Origin: Flavobacteriales bacterium
Lineage (GTDB): Bacteria > Bacteroidota > Bacteroidia > Flavobacteriales_D > Crocinitomicaceae
DNA: 62,976 bases
Assembly: GCA_015665275.1 (NCBI GenBank)
Contig: JADFAL010000015.1
Coordinates: forward strand, 1-62,976
Direction of reading: 5' to 3'
In this document: piece by piece, positions 17,986 to 25,967 of the stretch
How positions within the stretch are numbered: position 1 is the first letter of the stretch
Layout of the letters: every line of letters begins with the position of its first letter
Notes under the pieces: generated by a model
What the model saw: the letters and a program-made list of their open reading frames with translations, nothing else
Told to the model about the DNA's origin: nothing
Databases searched by the model: none
Translations under genes and position numbers: made by a program

Positions 17986-19257
17986 TTATTCAAAATATGA
18001 CAGCAAAAACTTTTCGTCAAATATTGGATAGTTCAGTTGTTTAGCTATTCCAAGATATTCGTTCTTTAACTCTTTGTTTTTCTTTGATGAATTATAATAC
18101 AAGGCAATAACATAGAAAAGATTGAAAAAGTCATAATAACTATTAACCCATAACTCAGGTTTTATTTTTGTAAGCAGATCAATCTGTTTTTTCTCATCTT
18201 TTCGACTAATGTAGAACAATAGATCAGTCAAGCAACTGACTTGATAGTGAGATATATGATAATACTCCTGAATATGCGTTTCTTTGTGAGCCGATCTCAA
18301 CCATCCCATAAGTTCGAAATCTGCAAGTGTAATTGCAATGATATGTACTTCATAGAAATAGTCAATTCGTCTTATTTTTTCAGATCTATAACGATCCATC
18401 AACTTATCAAAAACGCCTCTTTTTTCTTTTGGCTGATAACGATATTTCAACAGTTCAATTGATGCAATTCTACCAATCAGTATTGGATGAGCGTCAAATG
18501 TTGTAAAATCACAATTAGATTTAATACTTATATCTTTCAACAAGAGTAGTTCGCGAAAATAGCCTAAGCACTTAAAAAACTGATTTTCATTTTCCCGAAA
18601 AATTTCGTTGTGCTTTTTTGCCAAGACTACGACAGTACCGTATCCTTTATTCAAACTAGTATAGTCAACAAAAATTAAAAATACATTCCTTACAAAGCAC
18701 TTGTTATTCAATAAAAATATACAATCTTCATCTCTTAAATTAATGTCACGAAGCAACATCCCAATAGCATTCCCGATATAAATTGATTCTGAATAACTTA
18801 ATTCATCCAGTTTCAATTCAGGACATCTGTATACTTTATCAACCGTATCAATTTTGCCAAAAAGTAACAACTCCCGAACTCCTTTAATAAAGAAATTAAT
18901 GAATGATACATTCTTCCTTCGCTTTTTCACGAAATATAAAATGATCTGTTCTGATTTACCAGAATGAAAGATTGAATACCATTCCTCCTGGAACTCACTA
19001 ACACCAACACTAGAAACTTTTTTACAAAATCCATAGTACGATTCATATCCTAAAAACCTAGAAAGAACATTTAGCGTATTGATACTAGGCACAACTTCAG
19101 AGCCCTTTTCAACTCCAAAAAATCTCCGAATCGTATTATAATTGATGGTCTCACCGAACTCAACCAAAATAGCATCTGACAGGAACTGACACTCTCCTCT
19201 GTGTTTTATGCTAACCCCTAACTTCTGCTCTATCTCGGATTGTAAAATTTCGATCAT
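17986..19257 (-). CDS. Putative regulator with Bacteroidota HTH-like N-terminal domain
   Basis: A protein of 423 residues. Residues 1-85 show a pattern common in Bacteroidota regulators: a helix, then GECQFLSDAILVEFGETINYNTIRRFFG, then PSINTLNVLSRFLGYESYYGF. Such domains are thought to bind DNA. The remaining 340 residues are helical with no signal peptide and no recognised domain; they could form helical repeats that act as a sensor. The gene is AT-rich relative to the core genes. It diverges from a small lipoprotein gene, and the shared 107 bp contain four exact 11-bp repeats, suggesting that the protein or a partner binds there and controls itself and the lipoprotein. The function is inferred only. 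Confidence 0.7.
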   Translation of the reverse strand: MIEILQSEIEQKLGVSIKHRGECQFLSDAILVEFGETINYNTIRRFFGVEKGSEVVPSINTLNVLSRFLGYESYYGFCKKVSSVGVSEFQEEWYSIFHSGKSEQIILYFVKKRRKNVSFINFFIKGVRELLLFGKIDTVDKVYRCPELKLDELSYSESIYIGNAIGMLLRDINLRDEDCIFLLNNKCFVRNVFLIFVDYTSLNKGYGTVVVLAKKHNEIFRENENQFFKCLGYFRELLLLKDISIKSNCDFTTFDAHPILIGRIASIELLKYRYQPKEKRGVFDKLMDRYRSEKIRRIDYFYEVHIIAITLADFELMGWLRSAHKETHIQEYYHISHYQVSCLTDLLFYISRKDEKKQIDLLTKIKPELWVNSYYDFFNLFYVIALYYNSSKKNKELKNEYLGIAKQLNYPIFDEKFLLSYFE

Positions 19258-19268
19258 CTATTTTAGAT

Positions 19269-19320
19269 ATGTATCATGAATGTATCATGAATGTATCATG
19301 AATGTATCATGAATGTATCA
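19269..19320. promoter_or_regulatory. 11-bp tandem repeat array, candidate operator
   Basis: Four exact copies of ATGTATCATGA (19269-19312) plus an 8-bp partial fifth copy. The period equals about one helical turn and each unit contains the palindrome TCATGA. The array starts 12 bp upstream of the start codon of the minus-strand putative regulator and 45 bp upstream of the lipoprotein ATG. It could be an operator array or a slippage-prone repeat that varies promoter spacing. Confidence 0.55.
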
Positions 19321-19364
19321 AATATTAATCATCTTATAGAGATCTTTGATAAAAATATGAAAAT

Positions 19365-19793
19365 ATGAAAAAACAAAACTTACTTATCCTTTCAGGAATT
19401 ATTGCGATGACCTTAGCTTCATGCGGAGGATCAACGGAAACTGAAGCACAAGATAGTCTTGACGACCTTATGGAGAATTACGAGGAAAACTTGGAGGAAA
19501 CTGACGCATCTACACAAGAAGATGAAGTAGAGATTGCCGATGATTCTTCCCCTTCTGATGAATGGAATGAGACATTGGACGACTATGAGGAATACGTCGA
19601 CAACTATGTATCGCTCATCAAAAAACAAAAAGCAGACCCAACCGATATGTCAATAATGACCGAGTACCAAGAATTGATGCAAAAAGGAACTAAATGGTCG
19701 ACAAAAATGTCAGAAATGTCCTCAGATTTTGGACCTGAGCAATTATCAAGAATGCAAAAAATTCAATCAAAGCTTTCAAAAGCGGCATTGTAA
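19365..19793 (+). CDS. Small acidic lipoprotein, DUF6591-like
   Basis: A protein of 142 residues with a lipoprotein signal ending LASCGGS (lipobox Cys about residue 20). A very acidic spacer (residues 25-65) is followed by a helical domain: DDYEEYVDNYVSLIKKQK, then MSIMTEYQELMQKGTKWSTKM, and a C-terminal KIQSKLSKAAL. The pattern matches the DUF6591 type of Bacteroidota lipoproteins; the function is unknown. The gene has its own perfect terminator. It diverges from the putative regulator over the 11-bp repeat array and lies between attC-like elements B and C. Confidence 0.82.
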   Translation: MKKQNLLILSGIIAMTLASCGGSTETEAQDSLDDLMENYEENLEETDASTQEDEVEIADDSSPSDEWNETLDDYEEYVDNYVSLIKKQKADPTDMSIMTEYQELMQKGTKWSTKMSEMSSDFGPEQLSRMQKIQSKLSKAAL

Positions 19794-19811
19794 ATTCACA
19801 ACGTTTAGATT

Positions 19812-19840
19812 AAAAGAGGGGGCTAGCGCCCTCTTTTTTT
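19812..19840 (+). terminator. Terminator after DUF6591-like gene
   Basis: aaaagaggg (19812-19820) pairs with ccctctttt (19829-19837), followed by further T. It could work in both directions. Confidence 0.88.
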
Positions 19841-19875
19841 GTTTAAGCTACAATGTTGTGACTATTCGATAATAC

Positions 19876-20009
19876 GCACATAACACAAGCTAAATTTCAG
19901 CGCCACTGCTGGCTTCGAGAGTTTTTCGTTTCTTTTAAGGAAAAAAGTTCCTACACTTGAAACCGGTCTGGGAAAGCGCCGAAACATAGCTTTGTCCGTC
20001 GTTATGGGT
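19876..20009 (+). repeat. attC-like palindromic element C
   Basis: A 134-bp imperfect palindrome. The left end is GCACATAAC (19876-19884), followed by acaagctaaatttcagcgcc. The right side ends gttatgggt (20001-20009), and its reverse complement contains acaaagctatgtttcggcgc. The two arms align almost end to end around a variable central loop. The downstream gene's ATG begins at 20011, two bases after the element, the way many integron cassettes start. Confidence 0.5.
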
Positions 20010-20010
20010 A

Positions 20011-20547
20011 ATGAAAAGCATAACAAAAAAACTATTAATCGTCGGATGTCTGTTATGGGCAAATGCCTCTTTCTCATGCAGCTGCGGTGAGGAAGGTAGT
20101 GTTGAAGAATCCTTTGCGGGAGCTGACATTGTAATCCACGGAACTGCTGTGCAGCGATCAGACACAACTATTAAGGAAACTTTGAATCCGAATTTAGGAG
20201 ATTCTTTAGAAGAACTAGTTTCAATTAGAGATAAGGACTTACTAAATTCTGAGCTGGCTACTAAGATTCAAGTTCAAGTGAATAAAATTTACAACGGAAA
20301 AGTAATATCTGACACTGTTAAAGTTTATACTGCTCAACAGTCTTCAGCATTTGGTTATACCCAATTTAAAATTGGAGAAGAGTACATTATATATGGAGAT
20401 AAAGAAAGTTACTTTTCTTCAATGATGTTATATGAAAAAATTGCTGATTCAGAAAAGAATGGGACCTTTTGGACTAATCAATGTACCAGAACAACCAGCT
20501 ATAACGAACTAGAAGCGAATCAGCTAGATCGATTAGCGAAGAATTAA
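20011..20547 (+). CDS. Secreted TIMP/netrin-like (NTR) protein
   Basis: A protein of 178 residues with a signal peptide ending ANASFS. The mature protein begins C23-S-C25-G, the N-terminal Cys-x-Cys hallmark of tissue-inhibitor-of-metalloproteinase-like domains. It continues ADIVIHGTAV, then VQVNKIYNGKVISDTVKVYTA, FKIGEEYIIYG, and a late Cys in NQCTRTTSY that could pair with the N-terminal cysteines. Bacterial members are secreted and of unknown role; protease inhibition is a guess from the fold. The start codon directly abuts attC-like element C and the gene is followed by element D, so the unit has the form of a single-gene cassette. Confidence 0.78.
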   Translation: MKSITKKLLIVGCLLWANASFSCSCGEEGSVEESFAGADIVIHGTAVQRSDTTIKETLNPNLGDSLEELVSIRDKDLLNSELATKIQVQVNKIYNGKVISDTVKVYTAQQSSAFGYTQFKIGEEYIIYGDKESYFSSMMLYEKIADSEKNGTFWTNQCTRTTSYNELEANQLDRLAKN

Positions 20548-20550
20548 TAC

Positions 20551-20634
20551 CTTTAACATCGCCTCATGCTTCATGCCTTTTATTCCCTATATTCGAGAGG
20601 CGGCACGAAAGCGTAGCACAAACCCTTTATGTAT
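20551..20634 (+). repeat. attC-like palindromic element D (degenerate)
   Basis: The left box ctttaacatcgcc (20551-20563) and right box acaaaccctttatgtat flank arms catgcttcatgcc and (reverse complement) tacgctttcgtgcc. The outer box has drifted from GTTATGTGC to TTTATGTAT. It lies just behind the TIMP-like gene. It is less convincing than B or C. Confidence 0.35.
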
Positions 20635-20639
20635 AATTT

Positions 20640-21392
20640 GAAAAAAATCACGTGCACGGAATCAGCTAAAAAAAGTGATTCACCATGTCTAATTGGTGCT
20701 AAACGTAAAAAGTGACGGTTCTTTCCAAACGCTGTCAGCGCACCTACAGATCTCGATGATTCAATGAAAAAGGGAATTGACGCTTACAAGAAAACAATCC
20801 GTGAATTTCAGAATATTCACGTTGAAAACCACCTGGACAGTGCATTATAAGTTAATTAAATGCTCAGAACAACAGACTTGGAGATGGGATAGGCCCTACG
20901 AACTTTGTCATCGACCAACTGACAAATATGGATGGAAAACGGAACCTTACAACTTATCGAAACCGCAAACACTTCGTCTAAAGTCTACATGTTTGGAGAT
21001 TGACAAATCAGAGTAGTCTGACATTGATCTAATCCGACTAGTTTATGAAAAAAATGAGACAATTTCGTGGAGTTGTCTCGCTAGTTCATTCTGTCAAATA
21101 GAAGATTCTGTGCTAAAAAATGTTAATTATCCACTTTTAGGAATTCAACAATAAACTACCATTCTATTGCTTTTTGGCTCGACGAATGCCCATTGAATTT
21201 GCCCCACTTGTATCTAGCGTGCGACGGGCTTAAATTGATCGAAAGTGAAAGACAAGAACAATTCGTTATTTATGAAAAACGGAGCCGACTGGATTGAAAG
21301 CGTAGATGCTTTTTTGTTTAATAAAAATTATAATAGATTAAACATATTTAACTATTTGTTGTTAACTTCAAACAAACTTAAAAATTTTAGTT
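20640..21392 (+). other. Gene remnants and leader upstream of proteorhodopsin
   Basis: No intact gene. Two short protein-like stretches survive in different frames. At 20764-20850 the frame reads MKKGIDAYKKTIREFQNI and then HVENHLDSAL before a stop. A frame ending at 20981 reads GDGIGPTNFVIDQLTNMDGK and then RNLTTYRNRKHFV before a stop. Both look like pieces of a decayed gene or genes. From about 21300 the DNA becomes very AT-rich (ttaataaaaattataataga), as expected for the proteorhodopsin promoter and leader. No exact Bacteroidota -7/-33 pair could be fixed by eye. Confidence 0.45.
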
Positions 21393-22139
21393 ATGTCTGA
21401 TGTTCTTATTATTCCGCCAGATGATGCGGTAGCTTTTACCTTCTTTACGGGTTACATGGCAATGCTGGCAGCTTCCATTTTCTTTATTTTTGAGCGAGGT
21501 CGTGTCGCAGAAAAATGGAAACTGTCCCTATTGGTATCCGCACTTATTACATTCATCGCAGCAGTGCATTATTACTACATGCGAGACTATTACTTGGCCA
21601 CGGGTGAAAACCCAACGGCACTCAGGTACATTGATTGGACACTCACGGTTCCTTTGATGTGTGTTGAGTTCTTCCTGCTCACCAAGGCCGCTGGGGCAAA
21701 GCTTGGTCTTCTCTGGAAACTGATTCTCGCTTCGGTGTGGATGCTAGTCGCAGGATATATCGGCGAAGCGTTTAATCCTGAAGGTGGTGATTCAACGCAC
21801 TCTTTCTTGTGGGGCTTCTTGTCAACGCTTGGATATCTTTACATTTTGTGGACCGCATGGTTTGGAGAAGTGGCAAAACTCGCTGCATCCAGCAATGACC
21901 CTGTGGTCAAGAGAGGCGTAAGAACACTCGCTTGGTTTGTACTCGTGGGATGGGCGATCTATCCAATTGGATACATGTGTATGCCAGGAGGATGGTTAAA
22001 CACTGCCTTCGGATGGGGGTCTGAAAACGTAGACTTGTTCTACAATATAGCAGATGCCATCAATAAAATTGGATTCGGATTGGTTGTTTACAACATTGCT
22101 GTGACTTCCAAAACTAAGGGCGAGACTAAAACCGCTTAG
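21393..22139 (+). CDS. Proteorhodopsin, light-driven proton pump
   Basis: A protein of 248 residues with seven predicted helices. The key residues are in place. Helix C reads RYI-D81-WTL-T85-VPL-M89-CV-E92, so it has the DTE motif of a proton pump (proton acceptor D81, donor E92). Helix G reads ADAIN-K225-IGFG, the lysine that binds retinal as a Schiff base. H59 matches the histidine that pairs with the acceptor in proteorhodopsins. The tuning position (105 in the reference green pigment) is M89, which is typical of flavobacterial green-absorbing forms. It moves protons outward across the inner membrane in light. It is followed by blh, with a strong hairpin between. Confidence 0.97.
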   Translation: MSDVLIIPPDDAVAFTFFTGYMAMLAASIFFIFERGRVAEKWKLSLLVSALITFIAAVHYYYMRDYYLATGENPTALRYIDWTLTVPLMCVEFFLLTKAAGAKLGLLWKLILASVWMLVAGYIGEAFNPEGGDSTHSFLWGFLSTLGYLYILWTAWFGEVAKLAASSNDPVVKRGVRTLAWFVLVGWAIYPIGYMCMPGGWLNTAFGWGSENVDLFYNIADAINKIGFGLVVYNIAVTSKTKGETKTA

Positions 22140-22161
22140 TAATTATTCCAGTGAAATTTCT

Positions 22162-22190
22162 CCCCGCGTCAAGTGACGCGGGGTTAATTT
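22162..22190 (+). terminator. Strong hairpin between proteorhodopsin and blh (attenuator candidate)
   Basis: ccccgcgtc (22162-22170) and gacgcgggg (22175-22183) form a perfect 9-bp GC-rich stem with an aagt loop, followed by a weak T tract (ttaattt). It lies 22 bp after the proteorhodopsin stop and 13 bp before the blh ATG. It may terminate most transcripts and let some through, or protect the 3' end of the rhodopsin mRNA. Confidence 0.8.
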
Positions 22191-22196
22191 GCCTTC

Positions 22197-23138
22197 ATGA
22201 CCAGGACCATTTTCATATTCATAGCGACCCTTTTCTTATTCGCTCCAGCCATCATTCTCTACGAAAGTTTACCCAACTTAGAGAGTCAATTACTGTTAGT
22301 TGGACCGATACTTTTGATTTTAGGAATCCCACATGGCGCTATAGATCATGTCCTGTATCAACGTAGTCAGACGATCAGTAATTTTCGCTTTATTGCCACT
22401 TACCTCTCGATCGTTTTGACCATTCTTGTTCTTTGGTGGATTTTTCCAATAATCACATACATCCTCTTTCTCGGCACTTCTGCATATCACTTTGGTCAAT
22501 CTCAGTTTTCCCATTATTTTAAAAAGCAAAATATGCGAACGAGACTGCTTTTTATGAGTTGGGGGACCTTACTCTTATCCACTTTGATGTTGTTCAATTC
22601 AGCAGAACTTGATAGCCTCGCTAGGGACTATTCTGAGTTTGGATCCATTCATGTGTTGAACTCCACGCTCCTACTCTATTTGGTCGTCATTAGTGGATTA
22701 TTTACAGTGTCCCTCATTTTCATAATGATCGCTCGGAATGAATTACTGAAACCACATGCATTGATGGAGCTGGTTGTTGCCTTTATGCTATTGGTGAGTT
22801 TTTACCTGCTGCCGTTTCTCATCGGGTTCACTTTGTATTTCATTATTCTTCACGCCTGGAAGGTGATGCAAGAAGAGTTTGGCTTCCTGAAGAAGTCAGG
22901 AGTAGTGAAAAACCCAATCGATTTTATCAAGATTCTAAGTCCATTTTCAATCGTTTCATTCATGGGAATTGGACTCGTATACACAGCCATTTACAATCAA
23001 TGGTTGAACATTTCTTTCGGATACGCTCTACTCATCGTGATATCAGCAATTACCATTCCGCATGCCTTTGTGATGGATCAATTTTATGGATTACTCTTCA
23101 AACGAAAGTTCTATCAGAACGAACAAGTAATTGATTAA
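22197..23138 (+). CDS. blh: Beta-carotene 15,15'-dioxygenase, Brp/Blh family
   Basis: A protein of 313 residues, nearly all membrane-embedded. The conserved histidines of the Brp/Blh family are visible: GIP-H46-GAID-H51, SAY-H98-FGQ, L-H219-AWKV and TIP-H289-AFVMD. They should bind the iron that cleaves beta-carotene into two retinal molecules. The product is the chromophore for the proteorhodopsin encoded 58 bp upstream on the same strand. No carotenoid synthesis genes (crtE, B, I, Y) lie in the window, so beta-carotene must be made from another locus. The ATG at 22197 comes directly after the intergenic hairpin. Confidence 0.94.
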   Translation: MTRTIFIFIATLFLFAPAIILYESLPNLESQLLLVGPILLILGIPHGAIDHVLYQRSQTISNFRFIATYLSIVLTILVLWWIFPIITYILFLGTSAYHFGQSQFSHYFKKQNMRTRLLFMSWGTLLLSTLMLFNSAELDSLARDYSEFGSIHVLNSTLLLYLVVISGLFTVSLIFIMIARNELLKPHALMELVVAFMLLVSFYLLPFLIGFTLYFIILHAWKVMQEEFGFLKKSGVVKNPIDFIKILSPFSIVSFMGIGLVYTAIYNQWLNISFGYALLIVISAITIPHAFVMDQFYGLLFKRKFYQNEQVID

Positions 23139-23990
23139 ACTAAAAATGAAGTCAGATATCTGAATCATTCAAGCCTCTGCTGCTTCAACATGAATCACGG
23201 CGGTTTTCTACCATTTTATTCCTCCCATTGCTGATACATTTCAACTCATTCGTGCTCATAAATAGTCTTATTTCGCTTTACTGATGTTACCAAAAAAACA
23301 GCCATTCCTCGATTTTCGATAGATCAATCAAATAATTGTTCATGTGAAAGCCTGATTTAACGTCGACTTATGCACGCTGAGAAACCGAAAGTATAAGTGA
23401 TCTCTGGCGATTAGGTGCTTTTGTACGCGATTTCCTCTTTAAAGTTTAGAATACCTTTTCGGAGGTTACTAGTCCTAGAATAGCTCTTATTGCATCTTGA
23501 AATAAAGCCTATCTCTGACTAGATAGAAATCAACGTTGGATAGCGAAAGAAAAAAATGTAGATCACCTGAAAGAGATCTGTTTTTTCAATTTAGTATCTT
23601 AGTAACAACAACCAAGTATCGGAAACTAAAACCGCCTTTGACAAAAAAAACCGCAAAAGACAAGTGTAATCCCGATAGCTATCTGGGGAACACATAAGTT
23701 GACACTTTTGTTCACTTGCTTTTAATCGTTCGCGCACATCGTTTGACAACCATTGCGCACGTACTCGGTTTGTTTTTGAATACAGGTGGTTGTGTGGGTA
23801 TGGTGTTTTCTGACTGATTCGTACGCAAGGTATACGCTAGCGCTCCCCCCTTGTTCGACTTGGTTGACAGAAAACCTGTTGTTTATGTTGCGGTTCACCT
23901 AGAATTGACATTCGACATTCCAATTTTTGCTTGGTGGTCGGGCAAATTTTGGTGCTTACATCCAGTTTTGACTTGGTTGTGAAAATGTTT
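23139..23990. other. Long intergenic stretch without recognisable genes
   Basis: The 850 bp behind blh hold no convincing open frame on either strand. There are scattered T-rich and A-rich tracts (for example gacaaaaaaaaccgcaaaag near 23639), and stop codons in all frames. It may be decayed cassette DNA preceding attC-like element E. Confidence 0.5.
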
Positions 23991-24127
23991 GCGCATAACA
24001 GCAGTTGCACTTCATGTGGTCAATTACTTCGAATTGATAAATTGTGTGTTAACAAATCAATCCTTAACTTTGAGAGAACTATTTTGGTAGCAATCCGCAC
24101 GTTGCGTAGCTGCCAGCCGTTATCCAC
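23991..24127 (+). repeat. attC-like palindromic element E
   Basis: A 137-bp imperfect palindrome. The left end is GCGCATAACAGCAGTTGCAC. The right end gtagctgccagccgttatcc has a reverse complement containing GGATAACGGCTGGCAGC, and further in gcaacgtgcgg matches the left ttgcac part. It has the same orientation as A-C, with extra bases before the right GTTAT box. It separates blh and its trailing non-coding DNA from the amidohydrolase gene. Confidence 0.45.
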
Positions 24128-24203
24128 TTCTCACATCTCTAATAAGACTCTTTATTGAGCCATTCATTCCTTCTCATTACCTTCGTAGGACAAATCTGTA
24201 CTT

Positions 24204-25967
24204 ATGAAAGCGTTTTTATCCATCCTCTTATTAGCTCTTCTTACTCTCTCTTCCTGCATGAAAGGTGAAGATGTTGATCTTATCATACACAATGCTAGAA
24301 TCCATACCATGGTGGATGGAGACGATAAGGTATATGATGCCATTGCAATCAAGGATGGAAAGATAGTGGAAATTGGCCCTGAACGTCAAATTCTCAATAA
24401 ATACAGCGCAAAAGAGTACGTTGATGCAGAAAAGAAAGATGTGTACCCTGGTTGGGTCGACGCACACGGTCATATGATGAACTACGCGCGGTCTCGAATA
24501 AGCGTGGATTTGATCGGCTGTAAATCGTTTGATGAAATGATTTTGAGGATCGAGAAATACCAAAGCAAGTACAAACGTCCATTTATCATTGGCCGCGGTT
24601 GGGACCAGAGTTTGTGGGGAGACGAAATGCCTACCAACGAGAAATTGAACGAGATGTTTCCAGACATCCCGGTTTGTCTATTCAGAATAGACGGTCATGC
24701 ACTACTTGCAAACGATTACCTAATTCAGAAAGCGAATATCTTTAAGGCGTATCGAAAAGATTCTGAACTACACAATGGCGGCCACTATGAATCAAATGAT
24801 GGTCCAGTAGAGTTGGCTGACCTAGTAAAGAAGTTGGATGGTATTTACACCATAAAGCCAGTTAAATCTCTTAAAATTGAACGATCTATTGATGTGCCTG
24901 CACTTGCAGCCGAAATTGCCAAGCCAACAGGAGTTTTTGTCGATAATGCCATGAATCCCATTTTGGCCATACTGCCAGACTTCCCGCAAAATGAATTGGC
25001 AGCATCGCTCATGGAAGTTCAAAACGAGTTGTTGATGTATGGAATTACAGGCGTTCACGAAGCTGGATTGAACGACAAGGACTTCAAACTTTTCCGACGT
25101 ATGGTCGATAAGCGCAAACTGAAGTTGAACATCTACGCCATGTTACTCACCACTCCTGAGAATGTGAAATTTGCCAAGGATAAGGGATTCTGGAGAAATA
25201 AGAACTTGTATGTGCGAAGCTTTAAAGTATACGGAGACGGCGCATTGGGATCACGCGGTGCCTTTCTGAAACACCCTTATTCAGATAGACACGATCATTC
25301 TGGCTATATGACCACTTCCCCAGAACGCATGAAGGAAATCTATGATCTTTGCATGTTGACGGGCTATCAGATGAACACGCATGCCATTGGTGATTCCACG
25401 AATAAAATCATGTTAGACATGTATGCCGATATGTTTGAATTGAATCCAGATCACAGGTGGCGCATTGAGCATGCGCAAATTGTAGATCCCGCAGATTTCA
25501 ATCTATTCGCTAAATCCGGTGCAATTCCGAGTGTACAGCCGACACACGCCACAAGTGATCAACGCTGGGCAGAAGCACGACTGGGTGAAGACCGTATGGA
25601 AGGCGCTTATGCCTTTAAATCACTGATGAATCAATCTGGATTACTCGCCATTGGGACTGACTTCCCCGTTGAATATACCGATCCGTTCAAAACAATTCAC
25701 TCTGCGGTAGAACGCAAAAACGGTGAGAATTTCCCTTCGGAAGGATTCCGCGCTGAAGAAGCAATTACGTTGGATGAATGTATTTTAGGAATGACGCGTT
25801 GGGCGGCATTTGCCTCCTTCCAAGAAGACAAGATGGGAACTTTGGAAAAAGGAAAAGACGCAACGATCAGTATGTTCCAAAATCCAGTTGTTTCAAAATC
25901 TACGTTCCAATCCAACTTTGCCGAACTGGTTCTAATAAAAGGAAAAAAGGTTTATTCTGCTGAATAA
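24204..25967 (+). CDS. Amidohydrolase family lipoprotein (YtcJ-like)
   Basis: A protein of 587 residues with a lipoprotein signal ending LSSCMKG (lipobox Cys about residue 18). The amidohydrolase features are clear: the N-terminal composite barrel DLIIHNARIHTM, the first metal motif GWVDAHGHM, a middle TGVHEAG, histidines in QMNTHAIGDS and RIEHAQI, the late Asp in AIGTDFPVEY, and the C-terminal strand GTLEKGKDATISMF. This order matches amidohydrolase family 3 (YtcJ-like), metal-dependent hydrolases of amide or related bonds with unknown substrate here. Its length of nearly 590 is usual for the group. It is probably transcribed alone; the last codons form part of a terminator hairpin. Confidence 0.92.
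   Translation: MKAFLSILLLALLTLSSCMKGEDVDLIIHNARIHTMVDGDDKVYDAIAIKDGKIVEIGPERQILNKYSAKEYVDAEKKDVYPGWVDAHGHMMNYARSRISVDLIGCKSFDEMILRIEKYQSKYKRPFIIGRGWDQSLWGDEMPTNEKLNEMFPDIPVCLFRIDGHALLANDYLIQKANIFKAYRKDSELHNGGHYESNDGPVELADLVKKLDGIYTIKPVKSLKIERSIDVPALAAEIAKPTGVFVDNAMNPILAILPDFPQNELAASLMEVQNELLMYGITGVHEAGLNDKDFKLFRRMVDKRKLKLNIYAMLLTTPENVKFAKDKGFWRNKNLYVRSFKVYGDGALGSRGAFLKHPYSDRHDHSGYMTTSPERMKEIYDLCMLTGYQMNTHAIGDSTNKIMLDMYADMFELNPDHRWRIEHAQIVDPADFNLFAKSGAIPSVQPTHATSDQRWAEARLGEDRMEGAYAFKSLMNQSGLLAIGTDFPVEYTDPFKTIHSAVERKNGENFPSEGFRAEEAITLDECILGMTRWAAFASFQEDKMGTLEKGKDATISMFQNPVVSKSTFQSNFAELVLIKGKKVYSAE

Noticed and set aside
19269-19320. CRISPR array
   Set aside because: The unit is only 11 bp and the copies are directly adjacent without spacers, and no cas genes are near.
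20777-21016. A 79-codon plus-strand frame upstream of proteorhodopsin
   Set aside because: It overlaps two better protein-like remnants in other frames and has an unlikely composition (Trp, Cys, Lys scattered).
23931-24158. A 75-codon plus-strand frame before the amidohydrolase
   Set aside because: It lies almost entirely inside attC-like element E.
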